DNA of 64,000 nt from Pedobacter paludis. Its GTDB lineage: Bacteria > Bacteroidota > Bacteroidia > Sphingobacteriales > Sphingobacteriaceae. Position numbers and translations under genes: made by a program. Where the stretch lies: assembly GCF_003173575.1 (NCBI RefSeq), contig NZ_QGNY01000002.1:762866-826865 (forward strand), written 5' to 3'. Of this stretch, positions 16,623 through 25,554 are shown piece by piece. Below the pieces are notes generated by a model, which was given only the letters and a program-made list of their open reading frames with translations, was not told the origin of the DNA and ran no database searches. Each line of letters starts with the position of its first letter. Positions within the stretch are counted from its first letter, which is position 1.

Positions 16623-17915
16623 ATGTACAAAAGAATAAATTATATTACAGCCATACTCGTTCTAGTTTGTGGTTTAAGTGTTCAGGCACAGGTTACCACA
16701 TCATCACCTTATTCGAGATACGGATTTGGAAATATCAAAGGTTCCTTACTTCCTCAACTTAGAGCAATGGGCGGTATTTCTACCGCAGTAAACAAAGTTT
16801 CTGGTTTTAATTACATCAATATGCAAAACCCTGCATCCTACGCAGGAATCAATTTAACCACAATTGATATTGGCATGAGTGCAAGTTTGACTAATCTATC
16901 AAAAGGAAGTACAAGCGAGAATAATTTCAACTCCACATTTAGTCATTTGGCGTTTGCTGCGCCTGTAACCAGAAGGTCTGCATTAAGTTTCGGTATTTTG
17001 CCATATTCAGATCTTGGATATAGCTACAGAAATACGGTAAAAGTTGATACCATGTCGGTTGATCAAATTTATCAAGGTGAAGGTGGTTTATCTAAAGCTT
17101 ATTTAGGCTATGGATATCGTTTTGGAGATCACTTAAGAATAGGTGGTAACTTGGAATATATTTTTGGAAATCTACAAACTACACGTTCAACAGAATATGT
17201 TAGTTTAGGTTCTATTAACTCAAGGTTGCAAAACAAAAATAGTGTAGGTGGTTTAAATTACTCATACGGAATCCAATATGACATCAACGTAGGCGCTAAA
17301 ACACTTTTAACCTTGGGCTATTCTGGTAGTTCATCAGGTAAAATTAATTCTTCGCAATCGTTCTTTGCTACGCAATATTCGTATGATGCAAGCGGCAATG
17401 AAAATACGGCGATTGATACTTTAAGCGCAATTGATAACGGTAAATCAAGCCTGAAACTTCCATTAACCCATAACTTTGGTATTGCAATTCAGCAAAATGA
17501 TAAATGGATGGTTGGCGCTGATTTTAGAATGAGCAAATGGTCAGCGGTAAGCATCAACAATGTAAATCAAGGCTTGCAAGATAGTTGGGGTGCTTCAATT
17601 GGTGGTCAATGGACTCCAGATTATACATCGTACAACAGTTATATGAAACGTGTAGATTATCGCTTAGGGTTTAATTACGATAAAACCTTTATCAAGATCG
17701 GTAATCAGGATATTAAGCAAATGGGCGCATCATTAGGTTTTGGTTTTCCATTGCCATCTGCAAATGCAGGGTCTGCCTTTTATAAAATTAACTTTACAAC
17801 AGAAGTTGGCCAGAGAGGAACACTCAATAATAACCTGGTTAAGGAACAATACATCAATTTCCACTTAGGCTTTACCTTAAACGATACCTGGTTCCGTAAG
17901 TATAGAGTAGATTAA
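16623..17915 (+). CDS. Outer-membrane beta-barrel protein (FadL/PorV-like)
   Basis: I chose the ATG at 16623 (MYKRINYITAILVLVCGLSV, signal peptide ending in QAQ), because an earlier in-frame ATG at 16602 lies inside coaX and would add seven residues before the signal. The mature part begins TSSPYSRYGFGNI and continues with RAMGGISTAV and NYINMQNPASYAG, like FadL/PorV-type barrels. Alternating polar and aromatic strands run to an FxLNDTWFRKY end. It probably forms an outer-membrane barrel; cargo is unknown. Its stop overlaps the lptC start by one base. Confidence 0.75.
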   Translation: MYKRINYITAILVLVCGLSVQAQVTTSSPYSRYGFGNIKGSLLPQLRAMGGISTAVNKVSGFNYINMQNPASYAGINLTTIDIGMSASLTNLSKGSTSENNFNSTFSHLAFAAPVTRRSALSFGILPYSDLGYSYRNTVKVDTMSVDQIYQGEGGLSKAYLGYGYRFGDHLRIGGNLEYIFGNLQTTRSTEYVSLGSINSRLQNKNSVGGLNYSYGIQYDINVGAKTLLTLGYSGSSSGKINSSQSFFATQYSYDASGNENTAIDTLSAIDNGKSSLKLPLTHNFGIAIQQNDKWMVGADFRMSKWSAVSINNVNQGLQDSWGASIGGQWTPDYTSYNSYMKRVDYRLGFNYDKTFIKIGNQDIKQMGASLGFGFPLPSANAGSAFYKINFTTEVGQRGTLNNNLVKEQYINFHLGFTLNDTWFRKYRVD

Positions 17916-18490
17916 TGAAACTGAGCGCATTTATATATGTTGCATTTTTGGGGTTGTCTTTATTTTTGGCTTCCTGTGGAGATGACGACCTAAAAAATGC
18001 AAATTCGGTAGCTTCTGGTAAAATTACGCTAACCCGCGATACCACAAAAGGCGTTGAGATTGTTTATAGCGATTCTGCTCGTGTTAAAGCAAAAGGAAAT
18101 GCTCCAATAATGGTAAAGATCACACCATCAACTGGAGGTACAGAACAGGAAATGCCCAGTGGCGTAAAGATCGATTTCTTTAATGTTCAAAATGGTACTG
18201 TTGATGGTACTCTAATTTCTGATTACGCGATTAGAAAAGACCAAGAACTAAAAACGACTTTTAGAAAAAATGTAATCGTTAAAAATAATAAGGGCGATAC
18301 ATTTTCATCTGAGGAGCTGATTTGGGATGAGGCTAAAAAACTGTTTTATTCCAACCAAAAAGTAAGAGTGCAAAGTGTAGACGGAAATATTGTTGAGGGT
18401 GTTAATTTCGAAGCGCCTCAGGATTTTAGCACATATAAGATTAATAATGGGAATGGGCAGGTTAATTTAAAAGATAACATTGCGCCATAG
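17915..18490 (+). CDS. lptC: LPS export periplasmic lipoprotein LptC
   Basis: The 191-residue protein has a lipobox at LFLASC, so it is predicted to be a lipoprotein. The rest is the OstA/LptC-type beta-jellyroll: VEIVYSDSARVKAKG, GVKIDFFN, SDYAIRKDQELKTTFRKNV, and GDTFSSEELIWDEAKKLFYS. LptC connects the inner-membrane LptBFG extractor to the LptA bridge. It overlaps the barrel gene by one base. In many relatives the next gene is a CNNM/hemolysin-type transporter followed by a PpiD-like isomerase; here the isomerase comes next directly. Confidence 0.85.
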   Translation: MKLSAFIYVAFLGLSLFLASCGDDDLKNANSVASGKITLTRDTTKGVEIVYSDSARVKAKGNAPIMVKITPSTGGTEQEMPSGVKIDFFNVQNGTVDGTLISDYAIRKDQELKTTFRKNVIVKNNKGDTFSSEELIWDEAKKLFYSNQKVRVQSVDGNIVEGVNFEAPQDFSTYKINNGNGQVNLKDNIAP

Positions 18491-18500
18491 AACTTAGTAA

Positions 18501-18670
18501 ATGCTCGGCTGATCAATTAGAGAATGTTAGAATTTGCAATTTTCGAGCATCATTCTATCAATTAATCATTCCATCATTCTCTCATTTTTTACACTAGCTA
18601 TTTGCTTAAAAATTAAACACTTGATAAATAAAATTTTGTGTTTACTTTTTTGAGGCAAATTTGTATCTTG
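18501..18670 (+). promoter_or_regulatory. lptC-to-isomerase gap: inverted repeat and probable promoter
   Basis: ATGCTCG (18501-18507) and CGAGCAT (18544-18550) form an inverted repeat, and AGAGAATG/CATTCTCT form a wider one, possibly ending the lptC transcript. TTTA at 18641-18644, 19 bases and TATCTTG at 18664-18670 form a plausible promoter for the next gene. Confidence 0.4.
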
Positions 18671-18711
18671 CGCCCTCTTAAAAAAAACTAAATAAATTTA
18701 TAAAGTACAAT

Positions 18712-20796
18712 ATGGGATTAATGACATTTTTGCGTAACCGTGCTGGCTATATTCTAGTCTTTGCTATTGGTTTTGCAATTGTTGCATTTTTAGTAGGTGA
18801 TGCAATTAACGTGGGTAAACCTTTTTGGGCAGCAAACCAAAAAACAGTAGGTTCGGTTGATGGGAAAGATATCAGCATTGATGAGTTCGGACCAAAGGTA
18901 GATCAGAATTTGAATCAATTTAAACAACAATACGGCGGTAGTGCAAACGCACAAATGACTGCAATGGCTGTAGATCAAGCTTGGAATGCAGAATTAGCTG
19001 GTGTTTTGTTAAATAAAGAATACGAGCGTTTAGGCTTAACTGTATCTGATGATGAATTATTGGATTTATTGCAAGGTCAAAATCCTAGCCCATTAATTAA
19101 ACAGTATTTTTCTAATCCTCAAACAGGTCAGGTAGATCGTGTTACGCTTATGAACTTCCTTAAATCTAAGGAGCCTCAAGCCGTTAGCCAATCTAACTTA
19201 TTGCAACAAGAGATTAAAAATCAAAGCTTACAACAGAAATATTCTAACTTAATCCGTAACTCGGTTTATGTAACTTCGTTAGAAGCAACAGATGAATACA
19301 ATAATCGTAACAAACTGGCTAACTTCAAATATGTAAGCTTAGATTACACTTCAATACCTGATGCTTCGGTTAAACCAACTGATGCTGATTATTCTGATTA
19401 TTACGATCAAAATAAAGCACGTTTCAACAATCCACAGGAAACACGTTCATTTGATTATGTAACTTTCAGCATTAGCCCAACGGCTGCAGATTCATTGGCA
19501 GTAAAAACTCAGGTTGATAAAATTGCGGCAAACTTTAAAGTGGCTCCAAACGATTCACTTTTTGCGGCAATTAATTCTGATGTTAAAATTCCTTTCACTT
19601 ATTTATCTAAAGGTAAATTAGATCCAGCTGTAGACTCAGCAGTTTTTGCTTTGCCAGCAGGAAGTTTTTACGGACCAAAATTAACAGGAACATCCTACAA
19701 AATAGTTAAAGTTGTAGATACCCGTTTCTCACCAGATTCAGTAAAAGCAAGCCATATCCTAATCGATCCGGCTAAAGTTGGCGGCGAAGATAAAGCAGTT
19801 AAACTTGCCGATTCGTTAAAAGGCTTAATCTTGAAAGGTGGTAACTTCGCAGAATTGGCTAAGAATTATAGTGTAGACGGATCTAAAGACAAAGGTGGCG
19901 AGCTCGGTACTTTTGCTCGTGGTGCAATGGTACCTGAATTTGAAAACGCAGTATTCGATGGTAAAACAGGAGACATCAAAGTGGTTAAATCTCAGTTTGG
20001 TATCCATGTAATCAAAATCGAAAAACAAATCGGTTCATCTAAAGTAGCCAAGTTGGCTTATGTAGAGAAAGCTTTAGGCGCAAGCAGCAAAACTCAAGCA
20101 GCTGCCTACAAAGCCGCAAGTAATTTCTTAAACGATGTTAAAGGAAAAGATTTTAGCAAATACGCACAGGAGAAAGGCTTAAAAGTTGCGGTTGCAGACA
20201 AAATTGCGCCAACTCAGGGTTTCGCTGCTGGATTAGATAATCCACGTAAATTGATTCAAGACGCTTACGCTGGAGATAAAGGTGATGTATTGCCTGAAAT
20301 CTACACTATGACAAATGCGTATGTAATTGCACATGTAACCGAGATTAGACCAAAAGGTACACTGCCACTAGAAGCTGTTAAGAAAGAAATTGAGCCAATG
20401 GTTCGCAACGCTGTTAAAGCTAAAATGCTGAAAGAGAAATTCGACAAAGCTGGCAAGGCAAGTTTAGATCAAATTGCTTCTAAAGTTGGTCGTCCGGTTA
20501 ATCCAGTTCAGAATATTGTTTTCGCTAACCCAATTATTCCAGGCGTAGCACAGGAAAATAAATTGGTTGGTAGCGTATTCGGTTCTCAACCAGGTAAAGT
20601 TTCTGCCCCGGTAGATGGCGAACGTGGTGTTTACATATTCTCTGTAGATGGATTTACAAATCCAGCTCCAATTGCAAACATGTTTAAACAGAAAGAAAGC
20701 ATGATGTTAAGTTTAGGTCAGCGCTCTTTAGGTGCGGCTTTCCAGGCTTTGCAGGATAATGCTACGATAAAAGACAATCGCGTGAAATTCTATTAA
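18712..20796 (+). CDS. Membrane-anchored peptidylprolyl isomerase, PpiD/SurA-like
   Basis: The 694-residue protein has one N-terminal membrane helix (about residues 11-32, AGYILVFAIGFAIVAFLVGD). A SurA_N-type chaperone region follows to about 240. A parvulin domain spans about 343-440, with ASHILIDPAK, GGNFAELAKNYSVDGSKDKG and FGIHVIKIEKQ. Near 240 there is also a partial, less conserved parvulin-like segment. It should fold or escort outer-membrane and secreted proteins in the periplasm. It is transcribed from its own probable promoter and closed by a strong terminator. Confidence 0.88.
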   Translation: MGLMTFLRNRAGYILVFAIGFAIVAFLVGDAINVGKPFWAANQKTVGSVDGKDISIDEFGPKVDQNLNQFKQQYGGSANAQMTAMAVDQAWNAELAGVLLNKEYERLGLTVSDDELLDLLQGQNPSPLIKQYFSNPQTGQVDRVTLMNFLKSKEPQAVSQSNLLQQEIKNQSLQQKYSNLIRNSVYVTSLEATDEYNNRNKLANFKYVSLDYTSIPDASVKPTDADYSDYYDQNKARFNNPQETRSFDYVTFSISPTAADSLAVKTQVDKIAANFKVAPNDSLFAAINSDVKIPFTYLSKGKLDPAVDSAVFALPAGSFYGPKLTGTSYKIVKVVDTRFSPDSVKASHILIDPAKVGGEDKAVKLADSLKGLILKGGNFAELAKNYSVDGSKDKGGELGTFARGAMVPEFENAVFDGKTGDIKVVKSQFGIHVIKIEKQIGSSKVAKLAYVEKALGASSKTQAAAYKAASNFLNDVKGKDFSKYAQEKGLKVAVADKIAPTQGFAAGLDNPRKLIQDAYAGDKGDVLPEIYTMTNAYVIAHVTEIRPKGTLPLEAVKKEIEPMVRNAVKAKMLKEKFDKAGKASLDQIASKVGRPVNPVQNIVFANPIIPGVAQENKLVGSVFGSQPGKVSAPVDGERGVYIFSVDGFTNPAPIANMFKQKESMMLSLGQRSLGAAFQALQDNATIKDNRVKFY

Positions 20797-20817
20797 TTAG
20801 AAATTACGTAATTTTGT

Positions 20818-20851
20818 AACCGTCCTAACTTTTAGTTTGGACGGTTTTTTT
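20818..20851 (+). terminator. Rho-independent terminator after the PpiD-like gene
   Basis: AACCGTCC pairs with GGACGGTT, with a partly paired TAACTTTTAGTTT inner part, followed by seven T residues. Confidence 0.9.
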
Positions 20852-20862
20852 ATTAATACGCC

Positions 20863-21378
20863 ATGGAGATTCAAGAAAACATCATCAATAAGGTAGCAAG
20901 CAGCGGTTTAATTACTTTAAATTTAGAAGATTATTACGATCAAGGAGAAAGGGTATTGTATGATATCAAGGATAATCTTTTCCATGGCTTAATTTTAAAG
21001 GAAAAAGATTTTCGCGAGTTTATCAAAACGCACGATTGGTCTCAATATCAAGATAAAAATGTAGCAATCGTTTGTTCTGCTGACGCTATTGTTCCTACTT
21101 GGGCCTATATGTTATTGGCAAATAGAATGAAGCCCTTTGCAAAAGAAATCGTATTTGGTGGTTTAGATACGCTTGAAGCGGTTATGTTTACCAAAGCGAT
21201 ATCCAAAATAGATCCTAATACTTATGCCAATGAACGTGTTGTGGTAAAAGGATGTGGAGATATTGATATCCCTGTTTCGGCTTATGTAGAAATTACCAAT
21301 CTTTTAACGCCAGTAGTTAAAAGCATTATGTTTGGCGAGCCTTGCTCGACAGTTCCGGTTTACAAAAGAAAAGATTAG
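20863..21378 (+). CDS. DUF2480 family protein
   Basis: This 171-residue cytoplasmic protein matches DUF2480, a Bacteroidota family of unknown function, in length and in the segments SGLITLNLEDYY, FRPLILKEK-like FHGLILKEKDFREFI, CSADAIVPTWAYMLLA and GCGDIDIPVSAYVEI. The last contains a conserved Cys-Gly-Asp. Two further cysteines lie at VCSADA and PCSTVP, so metal binding is conceivable but unproven. It begins directly after a terminator; no clear promoter box was seen in the short gap. Confidence 0.85.
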   Translation: MEIQENIINKVASSGLITLNLEDYYDQGERVLYDIKDNLFHGLILKEKDFREFIKTHDWSQYQDKNVAIVCSADAIVPTWAYMLLANRMKPFAKEIVFGGLDTLEAVMFTKAISKIDPNTYANERVVVKGCGDIDIPVSAYVEITNLLTPVVKSIMFGEPCSTVPVYKRKD

Positions 21379-21478
21379 TGAAAATTGGTTTGCTTTTTGC
21401 ATATCTTTCGTACTGATTGTAGCGAATTAATCTTCTGGATATTTTGCAGAGATCAACACAAATGAAAAACACAAGCAA

Positions 21479-22252
21479 ATGAAAACACTATTTTTAATTT
21501 TGGCAATGGCGCTTGGCGCTATGCCAGCCATAGCACAGGAGTTGCCCTTAGAGAAGAAGCCTGTATTTCAAGACGGGGAAGTTTTAAGCTATAAACTTAG
21601 ATATGGGTTTATCACCGCTGCAGAAGCAACCATCAAAGTAACCAATTCTGATTTAAAATTTGATAACAAACCAACCTATAAACTTACCGTAGATGCACAA
21701 ACATCAGGCACTTTTGATGTTTTTTATAAAATTAGAGACCATTATGATTCTTATATAGATAAGGTAGATTTGACACCTTATTTCTATCAGGAAAATATTA
21801 GAGAAGCCAGTTACAAACGACAAGATAAAGCAAGATTTAATCAGGATGGTAAAAAAGTAGTATCCAATAGAGGAACTTTTACTACCCCAACTACACAGAC
21901 ATTCGATTTGGTTTCTGCCTATTATTTTGCCAGAAGTCTGGACATTTCGAAACTTAAGATAGGAGATAAATTTAAGTTGAATTATTTTCTTGGAGATGAG
22001 ATTTCGGCTCTGGAAGTAGAATATGTAGGAAAAGAAACGGTTAAATGTAAGCTTGGAAACATTAGGTGTTTAAAATTCAGCCCTTCGATAAAGCCAGGCA
22101 GAATTTTTAAAAAGGATAGTCGCTTATATCTATGGGTAACCGATGATGGAAACCGAGTGCCTGTAAAGGCCCAAGTAGAAATATTGGTTGGTGCAGTTAC
22201 CATGGAGCTTAAATCTGCAGATGGTTTAAAATATGCTTTAGCAAAAGAATAA
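21479..22252 (+). CDS. DUF3108 domain secreted protein
   Basis: The 257-residue protein has a signal peptide, MKTLFLILAMALGAMPAIAQ. DUF3108 features follow: FQDGEVLSYKLRYGFITAAE, YDSYIDKVDLTPYFYQENI and PGRIFKKDSRLYLWVTDDGN. The last is the conserved end block. The family is periplasmic and of unknown function; a lipid-carrier or LptC-like beta-rich fold is a reasonable guess. An out-of-frame six-codon frame at 21462 overlaps the start and is probably meaningless. The stop codon overlaps the next gene's ATG, indicating co-transcription. Confidence 0.82.
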   Translation: MKTLFLILAMALGAMPAIAQELPLEKKPVFQDGEVLSYKLRYGFITAAEATIKVTNSDLKFDNKPTYKLTVDAQTSGTFDVFYKIRDHYDSYIDKVDLTPYFYQENIREASYKRQDKARFNQDGKKVVSNRGTFTTPTTQTFDLVSAYYFARSLDISKLKIGDKFKLNYFLGDEISALEVEYVGKETVKCKLGNIRCLKFSPSIKPGRIFKKDSRLYLWVTDDGNRVPVKAQVEILVGAVTMELKSADGLKYALAKE

Positions 22253-22818
22253 TGATGATAGAAGTTGAACAGGTGCTTGTGCACGAAGATGTTTTAAAAG
22301 AAAACTTTGTATGTAATTTAAGTAAATGCAAAGGTATTTGCTGTGTTGAAGGCGATTCGGGTGCGCCCTTAGATGTTGAGGAAACGGCTATACTGGCTGA
22401 AATTTATCCGAAAATTAAGCATTTGCTAAACGAGAAGGGGATTAAGGCCATTGAAGAACAAGGCGTTTATGTTACCGATTTAGATGGAGATTTAACAACG
22501 CCATGTGTAGATAAAAATAAAGAATGTGCTTATGTGCTATTTGAAGGCGGGATTACCAAATGCGCCATAGAAAAAGCATACGAACAGGGAATAGTAGACT
22601 GGCAAAAACCAATCTCATGCCATTTATACCCAATACGCATTACGAAATACCCGGAATTTGAGGTTTTAAATTACGATAGATGGCACATCTGTCACGATGC
22701 ATGCACTTTTGGAAGAGAGTTAAAAGTTCCAGTTTATAGTTTCCTGAAAACACCATTAATCCGCAAATATGGAGAAGATTGGTACAAAGAACTGGAAAGC
22801 TCTATAGAGGCAATGTAA
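22252..22818 (+). CDS. DUF3109 family cysteine-rich protein
   Basis: The 188-residue protein has the YkgJ-like cysteine pattern CNLSKCKGICC near residues 22-32, with further cysteines at TPCVDKNKECAY, TKCAIEK, ISCHLYPIR and HICHDACTFGREL. These are typical of DUF3109, which is expected to bind a metal or an iron-sulfur centre. It is cytoplasmic and its function is unknown. A second in-frame ATG at 22255 could be the true start. It overlaps the DUF3108 gene by one base. Confidence 0.85.
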   Translation: MMIEVEQVLVHEDVLKENFVCNLSKCKGICCVEGDSGAPLDVEETAILAEIYPKIKHLLNEKGIKAIEEQGVYVTDLDGDLTTPCVDKNKECAYVLFEGGITKCAIEKAYEQGIVDWQKPISCHLYPIRITKYPEFEVLNYDRWHICHDACTFGRELKVPVYSFLKTPLIRKYGEDWYKELESSIEAM

Positions 22819-22932
22819 CCTGTTTTTAATGTATTTGTATTTTTCCTAAATATGCCATGTTTACGCTTAAACCACGGGGATATATGGGAGCGGCTATGAC
22901 GCAGCCTAAAGTATAATGGCGCAATGCTTAGC

Positions 22933-23580
22933 TTAAATCAGATTTCTAGTTATTTTTCCCTTTATTATATATAAAGAAGTAATGCTTTTTTTATCTATAA
23001 TGGTATCTCCTTTAAAATTTGGATTCGAAGAACGAAGTGTAAGCTTGGATTTATCAGCATGCTCATAAATCATTTTAATGCTTCGCATGTTATTGGATTT
23101 TTCATCCGTCATGATTACATAAGCTTCTCCCCATTGCAAAACATCATGGTTTGTTACCTCTCTAACCGCAATAATTTCTCCCGATGCATATTTTGGGTAC
23201 ATGCTATCCCCATACACTGGTAAATAAGCAGTACAATCGTTAAAAGGTTTGTAATTAACAAAATACTCTGCCTGTTCTTCTTCTAAGGCAAAAACATCTT
23301 CATCCGCTAAGCTGATATTAAAATAGGGAACGCCTTCTTTGGCTTCCGAAACAACTGGTCCCTTTTTTAAAAAAGGCTCTCCCGCTCCATCTTCAAGCCA
23401 AGATATATTTACATTGAACTTCAAAAAAAGCCTATCCTTAATTGCAGTAGAAATGCCGATTCTTTCTCTCAGGATATCCGAAAGCGATCCTTGTTGGATG
23501 TTTAGGCTTTCTGCAAATTCCTTTTGAGTTTTAAAATTTAATTTTTCTAGGATAATTTTTAGTCTCTGATTTTCAGTCAT
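22933..23580 (-). CDS. XRE-type repressor with S24/LexA-like C-terminal domain
   Basis: The 215-residue protein has an N-terminal helix-turn-helix (KTQKEFAESLNIQQGSLSDI, residues ~17-36). The C-terminal signal-peptidase-like domain has the nucleophile Ser in PVYGDSMYPKY near residue 120 and the general-base Lys in MRSIKMIYEH near 168. This is the LexA/CI layout, in which DNA-damage-induced self-cleavage can inactivate the repressor. The usual Ala-Gly cleavage pair in the linker is not obvious (EAKEGVPYF), so cleavage is uncertain. A 30-bp palindrome lies 16 bases upstream of its start, shared with a divergent gene. Confidence 0.88.
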   Translation of the reverse strand: MTENQRLKIILEKLNFKTQKEFAESLNIQQGSLSDILRERIGISTAIKDRLFLKFNVNISWLEDGAGEPFLKKGPVVSEAKEGVPYFNISLADEDVFALEEEQAEYFVNYKPFNDCTAYLPVYGDSMYPKYASGEIIAVREVTNHDVLQWGEAYVIMTDEKSNNMRSIKMIYEHADKSKLTLRSSNPNFKGDTIIDKKSITSLYIIKGKITRNLI

Positions 23581-23596
23581 TTAATATTTTTATTTT

Positions 23597-23626
23597 AAGT
23601 ATAATGAATTATAATTCGTTATACTT
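23597..23626. promoter_or_regulatory. 30-bp palindromic operator between the S24 repressor and the divergent gene
   Basis: The half AAGTATAATGAATTA is followed by TAATTCGTTATACTT, its inverted copy with one mismatch per arm; the axis lies between 23611 and 23612. It covers the -33 box of the rightward promoter and lies just ahead of the repressor start, so it should repress both directions. Confidence 0.75.
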
Positions 23627-23645
23627 ATTTTATTCTGTATGTTTG
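23615..23645 (+). promoter_or_regulatory. Rightward promoter of the unknown gene at 23689
   Basis: TTCG at 23615-23618, 19 bases and TATGTTTG at 23638-23645 form a promoter. The gmd promoter at 29999-30029 has the same two boxes and spacing. The -33 box is inside the palindrome. Confidence 0.65.
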
Positions 23646-23688
23646 TTTCAGCAGCACAAGGTAGTTAAAATACTAAATTAATCTATAA

Positions 23689-24372
23689 ATGGAAAATTCT
23701 TCAAATATGATTCATGGTCATTTCACTCAGGAGGGGATTGATGATTTGGCATCGACCACCTTTGATAAAAGATTAGATTATTTAGAAAACTGGATTACAA
23801 ATGAACGTAAATTAAGGCTACAAAAGGAAAATATAGAACAAATTGGATTTGAAAATACATGCCCGGTTATGTTGAGCACTGAACAGTTAGGCAATCCAAA
23901 GATTATAATAGAAAATTTCTTTAAAAATAATGATTTGACAAGCGCTAAATCAAAACTTAAAAACTGGTTTAAAACTGCGTTAACTGAAGATCTACAGTAT
24001 GAAAATGGGAATGAGTTGCTTTTTTTTCATAATCAGATTATTCAATTGCTTCATGCAGGATATCTAATTGTACAGGATAAATCTTTCGATCAAGAAAAAA
24101 GTAGTTCAGAGCATCTGGTAAACAATCCTCATATGATCAGTTGTTTAGATATAAACGAGCAAAGAAGCCCATTGGCATATTTAAATGCGATAAATACCAT
24201 ATCAAATCTAACTTTTTTAAGATATGGCATGCAAGAATGGCTTTATTCGGCACTAAGTAAAAGGAGTAGTATAAGCCATCTGAATAGTAAATTCATATTT
24301 GAACAATTTGAGCTTTTGGAAAAATTGTTTGAGGCATTATTTTTGGTTTCTACCCGAGTTTTAAATAGATAA
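23689..24372 (+). CDS. Unknown protein under control of the S24 repressor
   Basis: I do not recognise this 227-residue protein. It has no signal peptide or membrane helix, is rich in Glu, Lys, Asn and Leu, and looks mostly alpha-helical (for example RLDYLENWITNERKLRLQKE and FEQFELLEKLFEALFLVS). It lies divergent from the S24 repressor across a shared palindrome and 130 bases before rmlB, the first gene of the polysaccharide locus. Locus-head regulators such as UpxY/UpxZ occupy this position in Bacteroides capsule loci, but there is no visible similarity to them. A regulatory or host-interaction role is possible and unproven. Confidence 0.6.
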   Translation: MENSSNMIHGHFTQEGIDDLASTTFDKRLDYLENWITNERKLRLQKENIEQIGFENTCPVMLSTEQLGNPKIIIENFFKNNDLTSAKSKLKNWFKTALTEDLQYENGNELLFFHNQIIQLLHAGYLIVQDKSFDQEKSSSEHLVNNPHMISCLDINEQRSPLAYLNAINTISNLTFLRYGMQEWLYSALSKRSSISHLNSKFIFEQFELLEKLFEALFLVSTRVLNR

Positions 24373-24502
24373 ACCTAGAACTCTCGTATTTAATTGAAGG
24401 TAGAAGTTGAAAATGGAACTAAGTTGTAGCCATTTAAGGCTAATAAGTTGTTTATGTGTAATATCTATGTTATTTTAGCTGACTGAAAATCATTTTTAAA
24501 CT

Positions 24503-25552
24503 GTGAAAAAAATTCTAATTACCGGTGGAGCTGGTTTTATCGGTTCGCACGTTGTGCGTCGATTCGTAACCAATTATCCTCAATATGAGATTGTAAATCT
24601 TGATAAACTTACCTACGCTGGTAATCTGGCTAATTTAACAGATATTGAAAACAAGCCGAATTACCGGTTCGTAAAAGAAGATATTGCAGATGCCAATGCA
24701 ATGAATGAACTGTTCAAAACAGAAAATTTTGATGCGGTAATTCATTTAGCTGCCGAAAGCCACGTAGACCGATCGATAGCAGATCCAACGGCTTTCGTAA
24801 TTACAAATGTAATCGGCACTGTAAATTTATTAAACGCTGCCCGGGAATATTGGAAAGGCGATTACGATAAAAAAAGATTTTATCATGTAAGTACCGATGA
24901 GGTTTATGGTGCATTGGGTGAAGAGGGTATGTTTACTGAAACAACTGCATACGATCCTCATAGCCCGTACTCGGCTTCTAAAGCAAGTTCTGATCATTTT
25001 GTAAGGGCTTATCATGATACTTACGGAATGGATTGTGTAATTTCTAATTGCTCTAACAATTATGGTTCACACCATTTTCCAGAAAAATTAATTCCATTAG
25101 CCATTAACAATATTAAAAACAATAAACCTGTGCCCGTTTATGGCAAAGGCGAAAATGTTCGTGATTGGTTATGGGTAGAAGATCATGCTCGTGCTATTGA
25201 TGTTATTTTCCATAATTCTAAAACCGGAGATACTTATAATATCGGAGGTCATAATGAGTGGAAGAACATCGATTTGATCAACTTATTATGTTCAATCATG
25301 GACCAAAAATTGGGTCGTGAGGCAGGTGAATCTGCAAAATTAATTACTTATGTAACCGATAGAGCAGGTCATGACCTACGTTACGCGATAGATTCGACTA
25401 AACTTCAAAATCAATTGGATTGGGTTCCAAGTTTACAGTTCGAGGAAGGATTGGCTAAAACAGTCGATTGGTATCTTCAGAATGAAGACTGGTTAAACAA
25501 TGTCACTTCGGGCAATTATCAATCTTATTACGATAAACAGTACAATCACTAA
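24503..25552 (+). CDS. rmlB: dTDP-glucose 4,6-dehydratase
   Basis: RmlB converts dTDP-glucose to dTDP-4-keto-6-deoxyglucose, the second step to dTDP-L-rhamnose. The start codon is GTG, confirmed by the family N-terminus KKILITGGAGFIGSHVVRRF with its NAD-binding GxxGxxG. STDEVYG near 133-139 and YSASKASSDH (YxxxK) near 157 provide the catalytic residues, and the 349-residue length is usual. It opens a compact rmlB-rmlC-rmlD run (2-base gap, then a 1-base overlap) at the left end of the polysaccharide locus. Confidence 0.96.
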   Translation: MKKILITGGAGFIGSHVVRRFVTNYPQYEIVNLDKLTYAGNLANLTDIENKPNYRFVKEDIADANAMNELFKTENFDAVIHLAAESHVDRSIADPTAFVITNVIGTVNLLNAAREYWKGDYDKKRFYHVSTDEVYGALGEEGMFTETTAYDPHSPYSASKASSDHFVRAYHDTYGMDCVISNCSNNYGSHHFPEKLIPLAINNIKNNKPVPVYGKGENVRDWLWVEDHARAIDVIFHNSKTGDTYNIGGHNEWKNIDLINLLCSIMDQKLGREAGESAKLITYVTDRAGHDLRYAIDSTKLQNQLDWVPSLQFEEGLAKTVDWYLQNEDWLNNVTSGNYQSYYDKQYNH

Positions 25553-25554
25553 AA

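Noticed and set aside
22933..24372. The S24 repressor as part of a prophage
   Set aside because: No integrase, phage structural gene or attachment-like repeat was seen around it; it is flanked by housekeeping and polysaccharide genes.
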